DNA of 64,000 nucleotides, taken from contig JAMPIV010012210.1 of NCBI GenBank assembly GCA_024509875.1, positions 109,123 to 173,122 of the forward strand, written 5' to 3'. This stretch comes from Oreohelix idahoensis (taxonomy: Eukaryota; Mollusca; Gastropoda; Stylommatophora; Oreohelicidae). Below the pieces are notes generated by a model. It was given only the letters and a program-made list of their open reading frames with translations. It made no database searches and was not told the DNA's origin. The position numbers and the translations under genes were made by a program. Below are positions 19,752 through 31,047 of the stretch, piece after piece (positions within the stretch are counted from its first letter, which is position 1; each line of letters opens with the position of its first letter).

Positions 19752-20669
19752 CTGCTACCCACAGGAGTATCTGCAGCTCTTTTCAACATGTTAACAATGA
19801 AATTAAACTCACAAAGTTTAAGTTATGAAATTAGCTCACAAATATCCACTCAAAATGAGCTCAGAAATATTCACACATGGCTGAAAGTGCTGCCTAGACA
19901 CAACTAAATAGTTGTGTTTGAAAATTTATATCACATTATAGTGCATATGCCAGCTTATATTGCGCTTCAAGAGGACGAAATGTAATAAACCGAACATTGT
20001 GTGTGTTCAGTACCCTGCATACCAGTTAAAAATAATAATAATCATTTTTTTTTTGGAAACTTAAAAGTAGCCTAAAAGTCAGCCTAAACTCTTTTCAGTT
20101 TTTGGTATATTTTGGCTTTTGGATGTTCGGATTATGGGTTACACAACTGTATAAGAAATAATCAGGGTTAACAAAAGTAAATTAAACTTCAAATTATTTG
20201 AGTCAAAACAAAAGTGTATTTAGTATGATCTTTAGCACAGTATGTCACTGACCAACTATTTATAGTTATGCAATCATCCATATCAGCATCAGTGATCCAC
20301 TGTAATCTTTTTAAAATTGACATTTTTGGACGAAATTATTCCAGAAATTCATTATCATATAAACGAGATTTTAATTAAAACATCATTCTGAAGGTCCAAC
20401 ATTTTTAACTCAAGCTCTTCTGTCACAGCTTCCTTGAGCAGTCATATTTGTATTTGGGTAAATAACAGAAAAATTACAGGGATGATCTTGATTAAGATAC
20501 AACAAGCAAGTTTATGGCTATTGCAGCTGTATTAAACCTCACTATTTAACAATAATTATTGCTTGGTGTTGATGGCATTGAGGTGTTAGTGTAATATATT
20601 TTTATTATAACTTTATTTTCTTAAAGTGATACCTACAGTAGAACATCTAATACAGTTTATTGCTTTCAG
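19752..20669. other. No gene recognised; last part is duplicated intron
   Basis: AT-rich sequence. The final part, about 20520-20669, aligns loosely with 13080-13235 (tatggct(a/t)(t/a)tgcag, then ctcac.att..ac..t.attgttgc), which also precedes an exon-like block. The rest shows nothing recognisable. Confidence 0.4.
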
Positions 20670-20738
20670 GCTGGAAGAAATGTGACAGCTAATGACACAA
20701 GTCTGTTTGCAGAAATAAAGCAGGAAACAGATGTTAAG
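20670..20738 (+). other. 69-bp exon-like block (third copy)
   Basis: It is preceded by ttgctttcag and followed by gtatgtac. The 23 open codons read AGRNVTANDTSL and then FAEIKQETDVK. It has the same length and reading phase as the blocks at 13236-13304 (plus) and 3013-3081 (minus). This is the most diverged member, so it predates the palindrome. IKQE fits the short sumoylation consensus, and such KQE-rich exons occur in regulatory proteins, but this is too little to name a gene. Confidence 0.55.
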
Positions 20739-21039
20739 GTATGTACACTATTTGTAACATTGTTTAGAAGCTTTAATAATATTGTGGCTTGGATGTATGT
20801 ATACTGTTAATGCTCAGAGAAGAAAAATTTATATGACAATATGCTGCACCCATAAAGAATTTATTTTGGACAGTTTTAAGGGATGTTTTTCAGAATTTAT
20901 GGTGGTCTATACTAGGTATTTGTTAATCTAAAATTCTAGCTTAATTGTATACAGTTAACTAAAGTTAATGACTTGTAAGAAAGTGTTTACAAGGCACCAA
21001 TGAATATTAAAACAAATGTAAATGTAGGTGAAAAGCAGG

Positions 21040-21235
21040 AATTGAGTTGTAGGTGGTTTATTTTGTATTTTACTGATCACATATTGAAGGTTAGGAGGTT
21101 TCACCAAATCCTAGAAAGGTGGGGGGGATTGGGGCAACTGCCTATATAAAACATCTTTAAAACATTGTGACTTGACAGAAGACAAGATTGAGGTGCTTTA
21201 CCCTCTCCGCTGCTGTTCAGGTTAGGCCCTGGCAT
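21040..21235 (+). repeat. Segment shared with 14210-14390
   Basis: This is the downstream partner of the duplication described at 14210-14390. It includes tattttactgatcac, a G-run at 21121-21127, catctttaaaac and gacttgacag. Order and spacing relative to the exon-like block are conserved (about 300-900 bp downstream of it in each unit). Confidence 0.5.
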
Positions 21236-22363
21236 TTGAAGAAGTGTCGTCGACCAGGGACTGGAATAACCTGAACGGCTCCTGAGCCAACCCAGCTCTA
21301 ATGGTACCTCCGAAATCGGCGAGTATCTGCCTGAATGGTGAGAGGACACCTGTCATTGTACAGGGAAAAAAGGGATGCTCATGTAAAATCAGTCTTAGGT
21401 CAGACATATTAACCGGAGATTTTGCCTCGAGTATTAGCGGGCTTACGATAAAGAAAATAAAAAATATGAAATGCGAAATACTAGAGCAGGTTAATTTAAT
21501 TATGACTGCCACATAATAATTTATTCTGAATGAAATAAACAAGAAAGAAGGATCAGTCCAATTTTATAATGAATGTGGTGTGGCTATGCCCAGTGCAAAT
21601 CTCATGAGACAACTTTGCGTTTGAAGCCTGTGGGAAAGTTAGTAATGAAAAAAGTGGAAGTAGTGGCAAGGAAAAGAAAAAAGTTAAAGAGATGGCAAAC
21701 ATATAGTATGCAAGAACACACCATATGATAACAGGAAACACAAGGTTTCTAACAGTATGCAAGGTGTTGTGTAACCCTGACAGCTTATATTTTATGATTC
21801 TGTTAAGATGGGCTGACATACAGATTCACACAACATAGATTGAGAGAATAAATCAAGCCAGGACAATCCAAAGTTTAATTTGACATAATAAATCCAACAG
21901 AAAATATTTTCAGAGCATTTCAGGCATTACATCTGACATCACATATCCAGTACCTTCTTTCATGACGCTAGTTACTTGTACTGCACATATTTCCATTATT
22001 GTGCCCAGTTTCATAAACAGCAGTTACATTGTTACAGCCTGAAATTTGACTAATTATCCCACTGATAAATGAGAGGCCCAGCCTGTTTTGGGATTTCACA
22101 GTCTTGAACATTATTAATAAAGTACGCATAAAATAGACATCTAGTCCTTCTATCGACTTGGCCAACTTTGAGTCTCCCTCCGACATCACACTTTTTGTTC
22201 TGACATCCTTCACAATGCTTTTTACTTCTTTTATAAAGCCTGCGCAACAATAATTTGAAAGTAAATAAAATGACAGTAAGTAAATGATAGAAGAATGAGA
22301 ATAAGTAAAGGACAGGATGTAGGTTTTTGGTATTTTTATAAACACATAAACATGTAAGGAAGG
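21236..22363. other. No gene recognised
   Basis: Mixed AT-rich sequence. Short open frames on both strands (for example 21222-21542 and 21553-21819 minus) show hydrophobic, low-complexity translations and no domain. The stretch 22278-22345 is repeated directly at 22743-22808. Confidence 0.4.
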
Positions 22364-22665
22364 GAAACCTGAGGCCTGTAAACAGTAAATAAATAAATAA
22401 ACAACACACAAAGGTATGTTATCAGGCACTCGGTAAGAAATAAAGAAGTAGAAGACTAGACAACAGAAAAACAACAGAAGGGATAGGCTTACCGGGAATC
22501 AAATTAGGACCTTCTGAATGGCACCCACTGCCTAGCCACAGGAGTGAATCGACACTATCCACTCTGCCAGCAAAGCATTACTGGAATAATGCTTCACCAA
22601 CAGAGGTCTAGCACGATCCCTCACATAACCCGGATATGTCTATAGGATGACCCAGACTAATTATA
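22364..22665 (-). mobile_element. tRNA-derived SINE-like repeat, minus-strand copy
   Basis: Its reverse complement matches 22836-23137 over about 300 bp: taattagtctgggtcatcc at the head, a tRNA-like middle, and a tail ending ttactgtttacaggcctcaggtttc. The A and B boxes are slightly altered here (ctggcagagtgg kept; the B box reads tttgattccc instead of ttcgattccc). It forms an inverted pair with the plus-strand copy across a 170-bp spacer. Confidence 0.65.
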
Positions 22666-22835
22666 AATGCTATCACTTCTGCAGTTCCACTATTAAACAG
22701 TATAGGCCAGATTACACAAGACAAAGACCTTAATACTGTGTCTAGTAAATGATAGAAGAATGAGAATAAGTAAAGGACAGAATGTAGGTTTTTGGTATTT
22801 TATAAACATATAATGGATAGTGGCGATTGCAACTA

Positions 22836-23137
22836 TAATTAGTCTGGGTCATCCTATGGTACATATCTGGGTCATGTGAGGGGTCATGCTAGACCTCTGT
22901 CGATGAAGCATTATTCTAGTAATGCTTAGCTGGCAGAGTGGATAGTGGCGATTCGCTCCCGTGGCTAGGCATTGGGTGCCGTTCAGAAGGCCGTGGTTCG
23001 ATTCCCGGTAAGCCTATCACTTCTGTTGTTTTTCTGTTGTCTGGTCTTCTACTTCTTTATTTCTTACCGAGTGCCTGATAACATACCTTTGTGTGTTGTT
23101 TGTTTATTTATTTACTATTTACAGGCCTCAGGTTTCT
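22836..23137 (+). mobile_element. tRNA-derived SINE-like repeat, plus-strand copy
   Basis: The A box TGGCAGAGTGG at 22931-22941 and B box GGTTCGATTCC at 22995-23005 match the RNA polymerase III internal promoter consensus, 64 bp apart, within a tRNA-like segment. A unique head of about 90 bp lies upstream and a tail of about 130 bp with an attta-rich end lies downstream. It is not a functional tRNA gene: the acceptor arms do not pair and the segment is embedded in a longer repeat. Confidence 0.7.
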
Positions 23138-23279
23138 CCTCCTTAATAATTTGAAAGAACTCTCTGTCGGAGAAACCCGATTTCTTCAATGATCATGCAC
23201 TGCTTACAACACAATGCACCTTTTGATAAGTGAAAACCCATTAAAAGACAATGCTTATAATCAATTCAGCTAACGAGCC

Positions 23280-23429
23280 TTGAAAACTATGCCAGTATCA
23301 GAGATGCAGAAAGCTGCTAGATTACCGACATTGTCCTATAGAAGAGATACAAAAAGCATGATCCAGATGGAAAAGTACAACAGTATGCCAACGCACCCAA
23401 TGAAGGCAAGACTAGATGATCTGGCACCG
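23280..23429 (+). pseudogene. L-RH LINE, C-terminal RT region before RNase H (first part)
   Basis: The frame reads MQKAARLPTLSYRRDTKSM, MEKYNSMPTHPM and ARLDDLAP up to the G1 LTR at 23430. This is the spacer between RT and RNase H in RNase H-bearing animal LINEs (a ...R.D.....EK....P.HP... pattern). The element continues at 29648 after G1 and one copy of the duplicated CACCG are removed. Confidence 0.68.
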
Positions 23430-25280
23430 TGTGACAACTTGCCCAATCTTCTCTTCATTTTTTTTATTATTTACGTGACATCGTTTTTTTCTCATCCTCA
23501 ATGCATGATCGCAAAGTCCCGGGAATTGTCACTTGTGGAAATTCTCCTAGCATTCAGTATTTTCTCCTCGCTATTTTTAGATACGACGTCATTGTTGACC
23601 CCTGACCTCGGTAGCTAGGAACCTGTTTTAATTTAAGACTGCTTAAGCTGATAAAACCAGTTTATGCCACTTTAGGAAGATCCCACGTGACTTTTAACGC
23701 TATTGATTGGAGCGTCTAAAACGAGGCTAAGGTCACATGATGCACGCTATGGATCACGTGTCCAAGCGGAAATGACCCGCTAAAAGGCGGCAACACGAGC
23801 ATTCTTCACTTGCCCAGGAAATCTCAAGAAAGCTAGGTCTAACCCAGATATCGGCGAATTCTCGCATTAAAAGCACTGAAGCCACGTGTCTAAATTGCGG
23901 GTTAGCGTCCATCTTTGAGTAGGTAAGTGAAATCTCGCTAGAATATAATGTGATGAAATGTGTAGTACCTTGCAAAATCGACGCAAGATTGGTATGTTTA
24001 CTTTATTCATATTTTTGTTTTACGATCACATCCAGCCACATGTGATCGGGTATATTTTATGATCCCACGGGATATGTACATGTTCATAATAATGTATAAC
24101 GGGAATATATATATATAGCTATTAATTTCCATATTATTTGATTATTTTCGACCCGACGTTTAGACTAACGGAAATTAATATTAACAATAATGTTGACAGA
24201 CCGTGACATATATTCATTATAAATTATATGACGATGCGACCAGACATGAAGTGTGTGATAATGTTGTCAGACAATTCTAAAAACACGGATGTCCAATTAA
24301 TTGTTAAATTCATCATAATGACATGACGATTAGGCTAGAGGCACAGAACTAGAATACTGTTGCCGACATTTCTATGATAAAAGTTGGTGGGTTTAACTGA
24401 CATTTATAATAATTCATCGGGTTAAGCTGACGATAAATCAGTCTAAAGAATTATAATACTGCCACTGGGGCAGAGAAATATAATAAAGGACAGACAGGAG
24501 AAACTTGAATTCAAGATTAGGCTCTAGACATATGATGTTAGAGACTAAAATCTGAGATGACTGGCAGAGGGACGGCTTAGGGAAAGACTGCTTTCTAAAG
24601 CTAGAAAATTAATGAAGCCGTCGTATTTGTCTTCAGTCTATGGTGGAGCCTTGCACGACAGTCCAATCTCAGCGCAGAATACGGAGTCGAGCACAGAGAA
24701 GGCAAATCCGAACCATTCAAGACCTACCGGGGCAACGTCAGGAGACCGGAGAACTAACCACACTTCACTACCAGCCGGGGGCTGAAAAGCTAAGTCCACG
24801 AAAAGGAACCTCACTACATCAATGCCTAGTTTAGTCATCCATGATGAAAAACACTTGAATTGTGAGACACATAATACATACAGCAGACACTAATTCCATC
24901 GACAATACTATCATTCACCATCTATTCATTTTAATGCAATAAACCAATTGGGTGTATATACTGTACCCCACGCTTTGTTCCTTCCATTAGATGTTGAATA
25001 TTGTCTATGTTTATCTTCCTTTATAAGGGAGGGGGGGCTCGTAAAATATAATATAAATTAAAGAATAATAATAATAGATAACTGAGAAGGGGACGACGGT
25101 AGCGAGAGACCAAATATCTCCTTACAATCTTTTCCAGACCTGTCGAGTTAGGAGAATTTACCCTCTTCGTCACCCTTCGGAAGTGGGAAAACCCAGCAGG
25201 GATTCCTTGAGCCAAATCTTCCACATCAGATCTATTATTTCCTCTAAATAATTCTCTTATCCTTTAAACGCTACGTGACA
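23430..25280 (+). repeat. G1 5' LTR
   Basis: 1,851 bp, TGTGACAAC...GTGACA. It contains an alternating TA stretch at about 24107-24116 that could serve as a TATA element, and AATAAA-type signals (for example near 24939). It has short open frames but no coding evidence. It is nearly identical to 27792-29642. Confidence 0.95.
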
Positions 25281-25281
25281 C

Positions 25282-25306
25282 TGGTGTCTCGGTCCGGGAT
25301 TTGAAC
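25282..25306 (+). promoter_or_regulatory. G1 candidate primer-binding site
   Basis: Just inside the 5' LTR the sequence reads tggtgtctcggtccggga followed by tttgaac. TGG is complementary to a tRNA CCA end, and tttgaac to the GTTCAAA of a T-arm, at about the spacing expected for the last 25 nt of a tRNA (one base longer than canonical by my count). G3 has a similar site, tggggtctcgtccg...tttttgaac. The priming tRNA was not identified. Confidence 0.6.
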
Positions 25307-25638
25307 TTATGTATTTTATCATACCTCTGGGATAGTATCATCCATTCAGTCATTACAGTATACCATTTTAACACATGTATTTTCACACAGTGAGCTCTAG
25401 AAAGACAAAACATTTTTTCTAGAAATTCAGGCATTGATTGGTGAATCCCTTTATATATGTTGTGTTTAATTAAGTTAGTTCTTGATTTTGTATTTCATTG
25501 AATTACAGACCTTAAGTCTCCATAACTGTAGTAATTTCATTCTACAGCAGTCTGATAAATAATTAGTATTTACTTGTTGTTAGAAATACTATTGGAAGGT
25601 AGCACTAGCTTACTCAGTGTGGACTTTAACTGCAAAAG

Positions 25639-27729
25639 ATGGCTGAAATAGTTAAGCTTAAGGCAGCACTAGGGGAGGCCGGTCGAGATCTAGGTTATAG
25701 TGGGGTGGACCTTGCAAATTATGTCAGTGTCGAGACTGATAAGTATTACGCTCGAGAAACAGCGAAAGCTGAAAGAGAAGAGCGAATAAAGTTAGCAGAA
25801 ATAGATGAGAGGATAAAAGCTGTAGACGCTAGAGAAAGAAGCGAGAGAGATGAACGCGAGCATGCATTGAAGATGAAGCAGTTAGAGATGCAGGGACAAG
25901 CTCAAAGAGTTGAACCGGTAGCCGGTGCGACCGCATCTACCTCCTCAGGCAACCTATCGCCACGGTCAGATGATATGCCATCCTTGCACGCAGGGGGCAC
26001 AGGACCTTTGCCATCCTCACTCATGTCAACTTTGGGACCCTTGACGTTTCCATTCGAAGCTTTCTCGGAACAAGCCGACTCGATCGATAGGTATCTGGAC
26101 AAATTTGAGAAGTTTGCCACCACGTTTGGTTTGGAGAAGAGCAAATGGAACCTGAAACTGTCGCAAGGGCTTAGAGGAACTGCTTATGACGTGTATAGCA
26201 AGCTTCCTCCAGGTTTACAGGATGACTATGACTCTCTGAAAAAGGCACTCCTGATCCGTTATGAGCTACATGCTGACGCCTATAGGAAGAGGTTCCGTAA
26301 CTCTAGTTGGGAAGTTGGAGAGAACTTTGCTCAATTTGCTGCTAGACTGGATTCGTACGTGGAAAAGTGGGGTGCCCTAGGGAATTTTTCTCATGATTGG
26401 GAAGGTCTGAAGGAGATGGTCGTTATTGAACAACTGAAGGACACCATGACTTCCGACATGAGAAGATTTCTGACAGAGAATGGGGCCAGCACTTTAGAAT
26501 CTATCGTCCAGTTGGCGGAACGTTATCAGGCAGCGCTAACGGAGAATGACCCACCCCGACGGAACCAACCGGAAGAATTATCGAGGCCGACACCTCAGAC
26601 ACACTTGGACCCCCAAATGAATCTACCTTACCACCACTTCAAAAAGCATGACAAGCCAGACTACAAGACTACTCAGAGATCAGCTTTCCAGCCTCAGAGG
26701 CGGGGAGAAAAGTGGTGTAAGACGTGCAAAATGAGCAACCACAATACTGCCGAGTGCAGAAGGAAAAACCCTCCACATCATGTTGCATGTTTACAGGTGA
26801 GGGCTGTTGACAGGAAGGAACTGACAGTGAGTCAGAATAGCCTCCATCACCCACCTATACAGGAGACAGTGACCGTGAATGGCAACCAAGTCATCGGGAT
26901 GTATGACACAGGTTTGTCCTATGATGCAGTCGTTTCTTCATCTCTGGTGCACCCCGAACAACTCACCACAGAAACAGTGGATATCCAGGGGCCACTCAAG
27001 GGAGCATTACCCTTAAATTTGCCCATAGCGAAGATTCAAGTCAGTTGTCGCTATGTGGAAGGGGAGATCAATGCTGCAGTTTTAGAGGATCCTTTCTACC
27101 CCCTGATGTTAGGGCGTAGATATGTCTTTTTAGGAGAACCAGTAAAGCCTGTGGTTATAACTGCCATCCAGACCAGGTCTGACTCCAAACGCATAGAGAG
27201 GGACTCTAAATTAGAAATTCATCCGAATAAGATGAAAAGGGCTCAAGCAGCTGATAGCACGTTGGGGCCTTGCTTTGGCAAATTGAAAAACTCACATAAC
27301 CCTCGAAGAAAGGGTGACTTTTATAGGGAACATGGACTCTTGCACAGGAAAGCTGGCAGAGAGCTAAAAAGTCATGGACAGATTGTGGTGCCATCCATAT
27401 ATAGAAATAAAGTTATGGAATGGGGGCACGGTGCTACTTTGAGTGAACACCTGGGTAATGGTGCCACAAATCAAAGGATAGCCACTCGTTATTATTGGCC
27501 CGGCATCACAGAAGACATAGCTCAATATGTGAAGTCCTGTTCAGAGTGTAACCAGGTAACCTCAACACATAGGGTAGACCAGTTACAGGACCTAGGGAAG
27601 CATTGCTGCAGACGTAGGCATCCAAAGAAAACTAGGAAAAAAACCAGAATACATACCTGGGAAGAACAACGTAGGGGCAGATTTTTTGAGCAGACATCCG
27701 GACGCAACCGAGGAGATATGAGAAACTGA
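25639..27729 (+). CDS. G1 Gag-protease-integrase zinc finger polyprotein (696 aa)
   Basis: One uninterrupted ORF starts at an ATG about 360 bp inside the 5' LTR. Residues ~40-90 are a charged, probably coiled-coil segment (EREERIKLAEIDERIKAV-like). Residues ~135-300 are a Ty3/gypsy-type capsid with a SCAN-like second half (FRNSSWEVGENFAQF, MVVIEQLKDTM, MRRFLTENGAS). A CCHC zinc knuckle is formed by C360, C363, H368 and C373. A retropepsin-like block has the DTG triad with Asp423 (GMYDTGLSYDAVV). The integrase HHCC zinc-binding domain uses H597, H604, C634 and C637. The DDE core is absent; after QVTSTHR the frame enters a basic tail made from out-of-frame sequence. It would form particles and process itself, but cannot reverse-transcribe or integrate alone. 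The open frame and young LTRs suggest recent expression. Confidence 0.88.
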   Translation: MAEIVKLKAALGEAGRDLGYSGVDLANYVSVETDKYYARETAKAEREERIKLAEIDERIKAVDARERSERDEREHALKMKQLEMQGQAQRVEPVAGATASTSSGNLSPRSDDMPSLHAGGTGPLPSSLMSTLGPLTFPFEAFSEQADSIDRYLDKFEKFATTFGLEKSKWNLKLSQGLRGTAYDVYSKLPPGLQDDYDSLKKALLIRYELHADAYRKRFRNSSWEVGENFAQFAARLDSYVEKWGALGNFSHDWEGLKEMVVIEQLKDTMTSDMRRFLTENGASTLESIVQLAERYQAALTENDPPRRNQPEELSRPTPQTHLDPQMNLPYHHFKKHDKPDYKTTQRSAFQPQRRGEKWCKTCKMSNHNTAECRRKNPPHHVACLQVRAVDRKELTVSQNSLHHPPIQETVTVNGNQVIGMYDTGLSYDAVVSSSLVHPEQLTTETVDIQGPLKGALPLNLPIAKIQVSCRYVEGEINAAVLEDPFYPLMLGRRYVFLGEPVKPVVITAIQTRSDSKRIERDSKLEIHPNKMKRAQAADSTLGPCFGKLKNSHNPRRKGDFYREHGLLHRKAGRELKSHGQIVVPSIYRNKVMEWGHGATLSEHLGNGATNQRIATRYYWPGITEDIAQYVKSCSECNQVTSTHRVDQLQDLGKHCCRRRHPKKTRKKTRIHTWEEQRRGRFFEQTSGRNRGDMRN
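27649..27726 (+). pseudogene. G1 RNase H C-terminal scar (out of frame)
   Basis: In a frame different from the main ORF, the last 80 bases before its stop read KPEYIPGKNNVGADFLSRHP. This is the conserved end of Ty3/gypsy RNase H domains (..IPGKDN..AD.LSR..). Its presence directly after a truncated integrase shows that the ancestor carried INT then RT-RNase H in that order, and that an internal deletion with a left breakpoint after QVTSTHR joined the two. It lies just upstream of the polypurine tract. Confidence 0.85.
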
Positions 27730-27791
27730 AAAAGAAGAGGAAGACAGGACAAGAGGAGTTGGACGGAACGTCAAACTTGAGGAGGGGCTTG

Positions 27792-29642
27792 TGTGACAAC
27801 TTGCCCAATCTTCTCTTCATTTTTTTTATTATTTACGTGACATCGTTTTTTTCTCATCCTCAATGCATGATCGCAAAGTCCCGGGAATTGTCACTTGTGG
27901 AAATTCTCCTAGCATTCAGTATTTTCTCCTCGCTATTTTTAGATACGACGTCATTGTTGACCCCTGACCTCGGTAACTAGGAACCTGTTTTAATTTAAGA
28001 CTGCTTAAGCTGATAAAACCAGTTTATGCCACTTTAGGAAGACCCCACGTGACTTTTAACGCTATTGATTGGAGCGTCTAAAACGAGGCTAAGGTCACAT
28101 GATGCACGCTATGGATCACGTGTCCAAGCGGAAATGACCCGCTAAAAGGCGGCAACACGAGCATTCTTCACTTGCCCAGGAAATCTCAAGAAAGCTAGGT
28201 CTAACCCAGATATCGGCGAATTCTCGCATTAAAAGCACTGAAGCCACGTGTCTAAATTGCGGGTTAGCGTCCATCTTTGAGTAGGTAAGTGAAATCTCGC
28301 TAGAATATAATGTGATGAAATGTGTAGTACCTTGCAAAATCGACGCAAGATTGGTATGTTTACTTTATTCATATTTTTGTTTTACGATCACATCCAGCCA
28401 CATGTGATCGGGTATATTTTATGATCCCACGGGATATGTACATGTTCATAATAATGTATAACGGGAATATATATATATAGCTATTAATTTCCATATTATT
28501 TGATTATTTTCGACCCGACGTTTAGACTAACGGAAATTAATATTAACAATAATGTTGACAGACCGTGACATATATTCATTATAAATTATATGACGATGCG
28601 ACCAGACATGAAGTGTGTGATAATGTTGTCAGACAATTCTAAAACACGGATGTCCAATTAATTGTTAAATTCATCATAATGACATGACGATTAGGCTAGA
28701 GGCACAGAACTAGAATACTGTTGCCGACATTTCTATGATAAAAGTTGGTGGGTTTAACTGACATTTATAATAATTCATCGGGTTAAGCTGACGATAAATC
28801 AGTCTAAAGAATTATAATACTGCCACTGGGGCAGAGAAATATAATAAAGGACAGACAGGAGAAACTTGAATTCAAGATTAGGCTCTAGACATATGATGTT
28901 AGAGACTAAAATCTGAGATGACTGGCAGAGGGACGGCTTAGGGAAAGACTGCTTTCTAAAGCTAGAAAATTAATGAAGCCGTCGTATTTGTCTTCAGTCT
29001 ATGGTGGAGCCTTGCACGACAGTCCAATCTCAGCGCAGAATACGGAGTCGAGCACAGAGAAGGCAAATCCGAACCATTCAAGACCTACCGGGGCAACGTC
29101 AGGAGACCGGAGAACTAACCACACTTCACTACCAGCCGGGGGCTGAAAAGCTAAGTCCACGAAAAAGGGACCTCACTACATCAATGCCTAGTTTAGTCAT
29201 CCATGATGAAAAACACTTGAATTGTGAGACACATAATACATACAGCAGACACTAATTCCATTGACAATACTATCATTCACCATCTATTCATTTTAATGCA
29301 ATAAACCAATTGGGTGTATATACTGTACCCCACGCTTTGTTCCTTCCATTAGATGTTGAATATTGTCTATGTTTATCTTCCTTTATAAGGGAGGGGGGGC
29401 TCGTAAAATATAATATAAATTAAAGAATAATAATAATAGATAACTGAGAAGGGGACGACGGTAGCGAGAGACCAAATATCTCCTTACAATCTTTTCCAGA
29501 CCTGTCGAGTTAGGAGAATTTACCCTCTTCGTCACCCTTCGGAAGTGGGAAAACCCAGCAGGGATTCCTTGAGCCAAATCTTCCACATCAGATCTATTAT
29601 TTCCTCTAAATAATTCTCTTATCCTTTAAACGCTACGTGACA
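27792..29642 (+). repeat. G1 3' LTR
   Basis: 1,851 bp, nearly identical to 23430-25280. Differences seen include tagctagg/taactagg and aaaaacacgg/aaaacacgg. It is followed by the CACCG target duplicate. Confidence 0.95.
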
Positions 29643-29647
29643 CACCG

Positions 29648-30775
29648 GGATGTCTAAAACATAGCAGCTTTGTCCATAAGGAAAAAAGACTTAAAAGACA
29701 GCATCAAGAAGACCTATCCATGAAGACAACACCACTGCAGCCCACCATATACCCTGTACCATGGAAACAGGCCAGCAGTACCCTCCAAATTAATACATCA
29801 ATCAGTGGTCTCAGAATTGGATATCTTCTTCTTCGTTGGTCCTGAAAAGGACCTTGTTTGTGTTGTGTCCATTTACAGTGAAGCTGCGATATTTGTGCCT
29901 TTTGGCCGACTGTTCAGCACAGCATTTTGTTGAATGAGTATAATGATCTGCAAAGACAAACTGCTACATCGAGTATGATCCAAGTAAGCTATCCCGAACA
30001 GTCATGGATACTTGCTTACATGGATGGATCAGCAACAAATGCCATTAAGAATGGAAGCGCTGGTATCTTTATCTCATGTCCTGACAACCACTATGAGACT
30101 AGGCATATTCCCACTGGTAAATTCTGTTCCATCTATACAGCTCTAGAGCAAGCTGCAAAAATGATTTATAACACCACCTTGACTGCCATCAGGTAGTCAT
30201 CCTCACAGGTGCACTGTCTGTACTGCAAGTTCTCAAGGGTGGTAAAATCCCACACCTGAGAAATGAAATAAAGGAAGGTAGCTGCCAAAAAGTGAACCAT
30301 ACTTCAGTGGGTACCATCCCATTGTGGTGCACATGGAAATGAAAAGGCAGATAAACTTTCCAAAAATGGAGGAGGAGTAATGTGAACAAGAAGATAATGA
30401 AATCGCATACTTTGAGAAAAAAGAGAGCTATCCAGGCTATCAGAAAAGAAATGAATCGACCCAACGACAACTACCACACTCTTGACTGGCAGTGACAGAT
30501 CACCATTTTTCACCTCAGGACAGGGCATAACAAACTGAATAAACACATGTACAAGCTACGATTCTCTGCTTCACCACTGTGCACATGTGGATTAAATGAA
30601 CAAACTTCTGAGCATGTTCTACAGGATTGTCCTCTGTATGACCAGTTAAGAAAGATATACTGACCCAATGACTCAACACTAAACTCAAAGCTGTATGGAG
30701 CTAAAGAGGAACTCCAGACAATGGTCGAATTCATCATGAAAACTCATCTGATGGTGCAAACATCAAAGATGTGAT
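29648..30775 (+). pseudogene. L-RH LINE, RNase H domain and C-terminus (second part)
   Basis: This continues the LINE interrupted by G1. At 29985-30180 the frame reads WILAYMDGSATNAIKNGSAG (RNase H first catalytic Asp in YMDGSA) and HIPTGKFCSIYTALEQAAKM. A stop at 30194-30196 interrupts it. Further on, out of frame, are a decayed WVPSHCG-like block (near 30310) and a C-terminal zinc-like block with CTCGLNEQTSEHVLQDCPLY at 30577-30640. The order RT spacer, RNase H, Cys-rich tail matches the minus-strand copy at 50366-51336. Multiple stops and frameshifts make it inactive. Confidence 0.75.
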
Positions 30776-31047
30776 CACAAGAAGAAGAAAAAATCGGCTG
30801 CATACTGATATACAGGAAATTTAAAAAATGGTTGTTATCTGTGGAAACTGGGCCAGGAGCAGACTGTAGTAGTGGCCATGTGCTAGTGCTAGAAAAAAAA
30901 AAAATTCATTCTTACTGAAGAAATTAAACAGGGCCTAAAAAATGTCAAGCTATATTTAGCTATAATTGAATTAGAAAAGGAAATGAGTGAAAGGCTTTCA
31001 ACAAATTCAGATCAAGCCTTCCTGTCCTAACTCCAAACTCAGACAGT

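Larger units (their letters stand above)
23430..29642 (+). mobile_element. G1: young, RT-less Gmr1-like LTR retrotransposon
   Basis: A complete 6,213-bp insertion with two 1,851-bp LTRs and a 5-bp target duplication CACCG (23425-23429 and 29643-29647). LTRs begin TGTGACAAC and end GTGACA. About six differences between the LTRs were noted by eye, so the insertion is recent. The internal part has a tRNA-like primer-binding site, one long ORF (gag, protease, integrase zinc finger), an RNase H C-terminal scar and a purine-rich tract (gaggaggggcttg) just before the 3' LTR. Integrase core, RT and most of RNase H are missing, so it must rely on trans-acting enzymes. It sits inside an L-RH LINE. Confidence 0.95.

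Noticed and set aside
21968..22474. 168-codon minus-strand frame with possible membrane segments
   Set aside because: It runs through a SINE copy and its flank; no start context, no domain, and composition typical of AT-rich non-coding DNA.
22926..23015. Functional tRNA gene
   Set aside because: A and B boxes are good, but the arms do not fold properly and the unit is part of a 300-bp repeat present in inverted copies, so a SINE is the better call.
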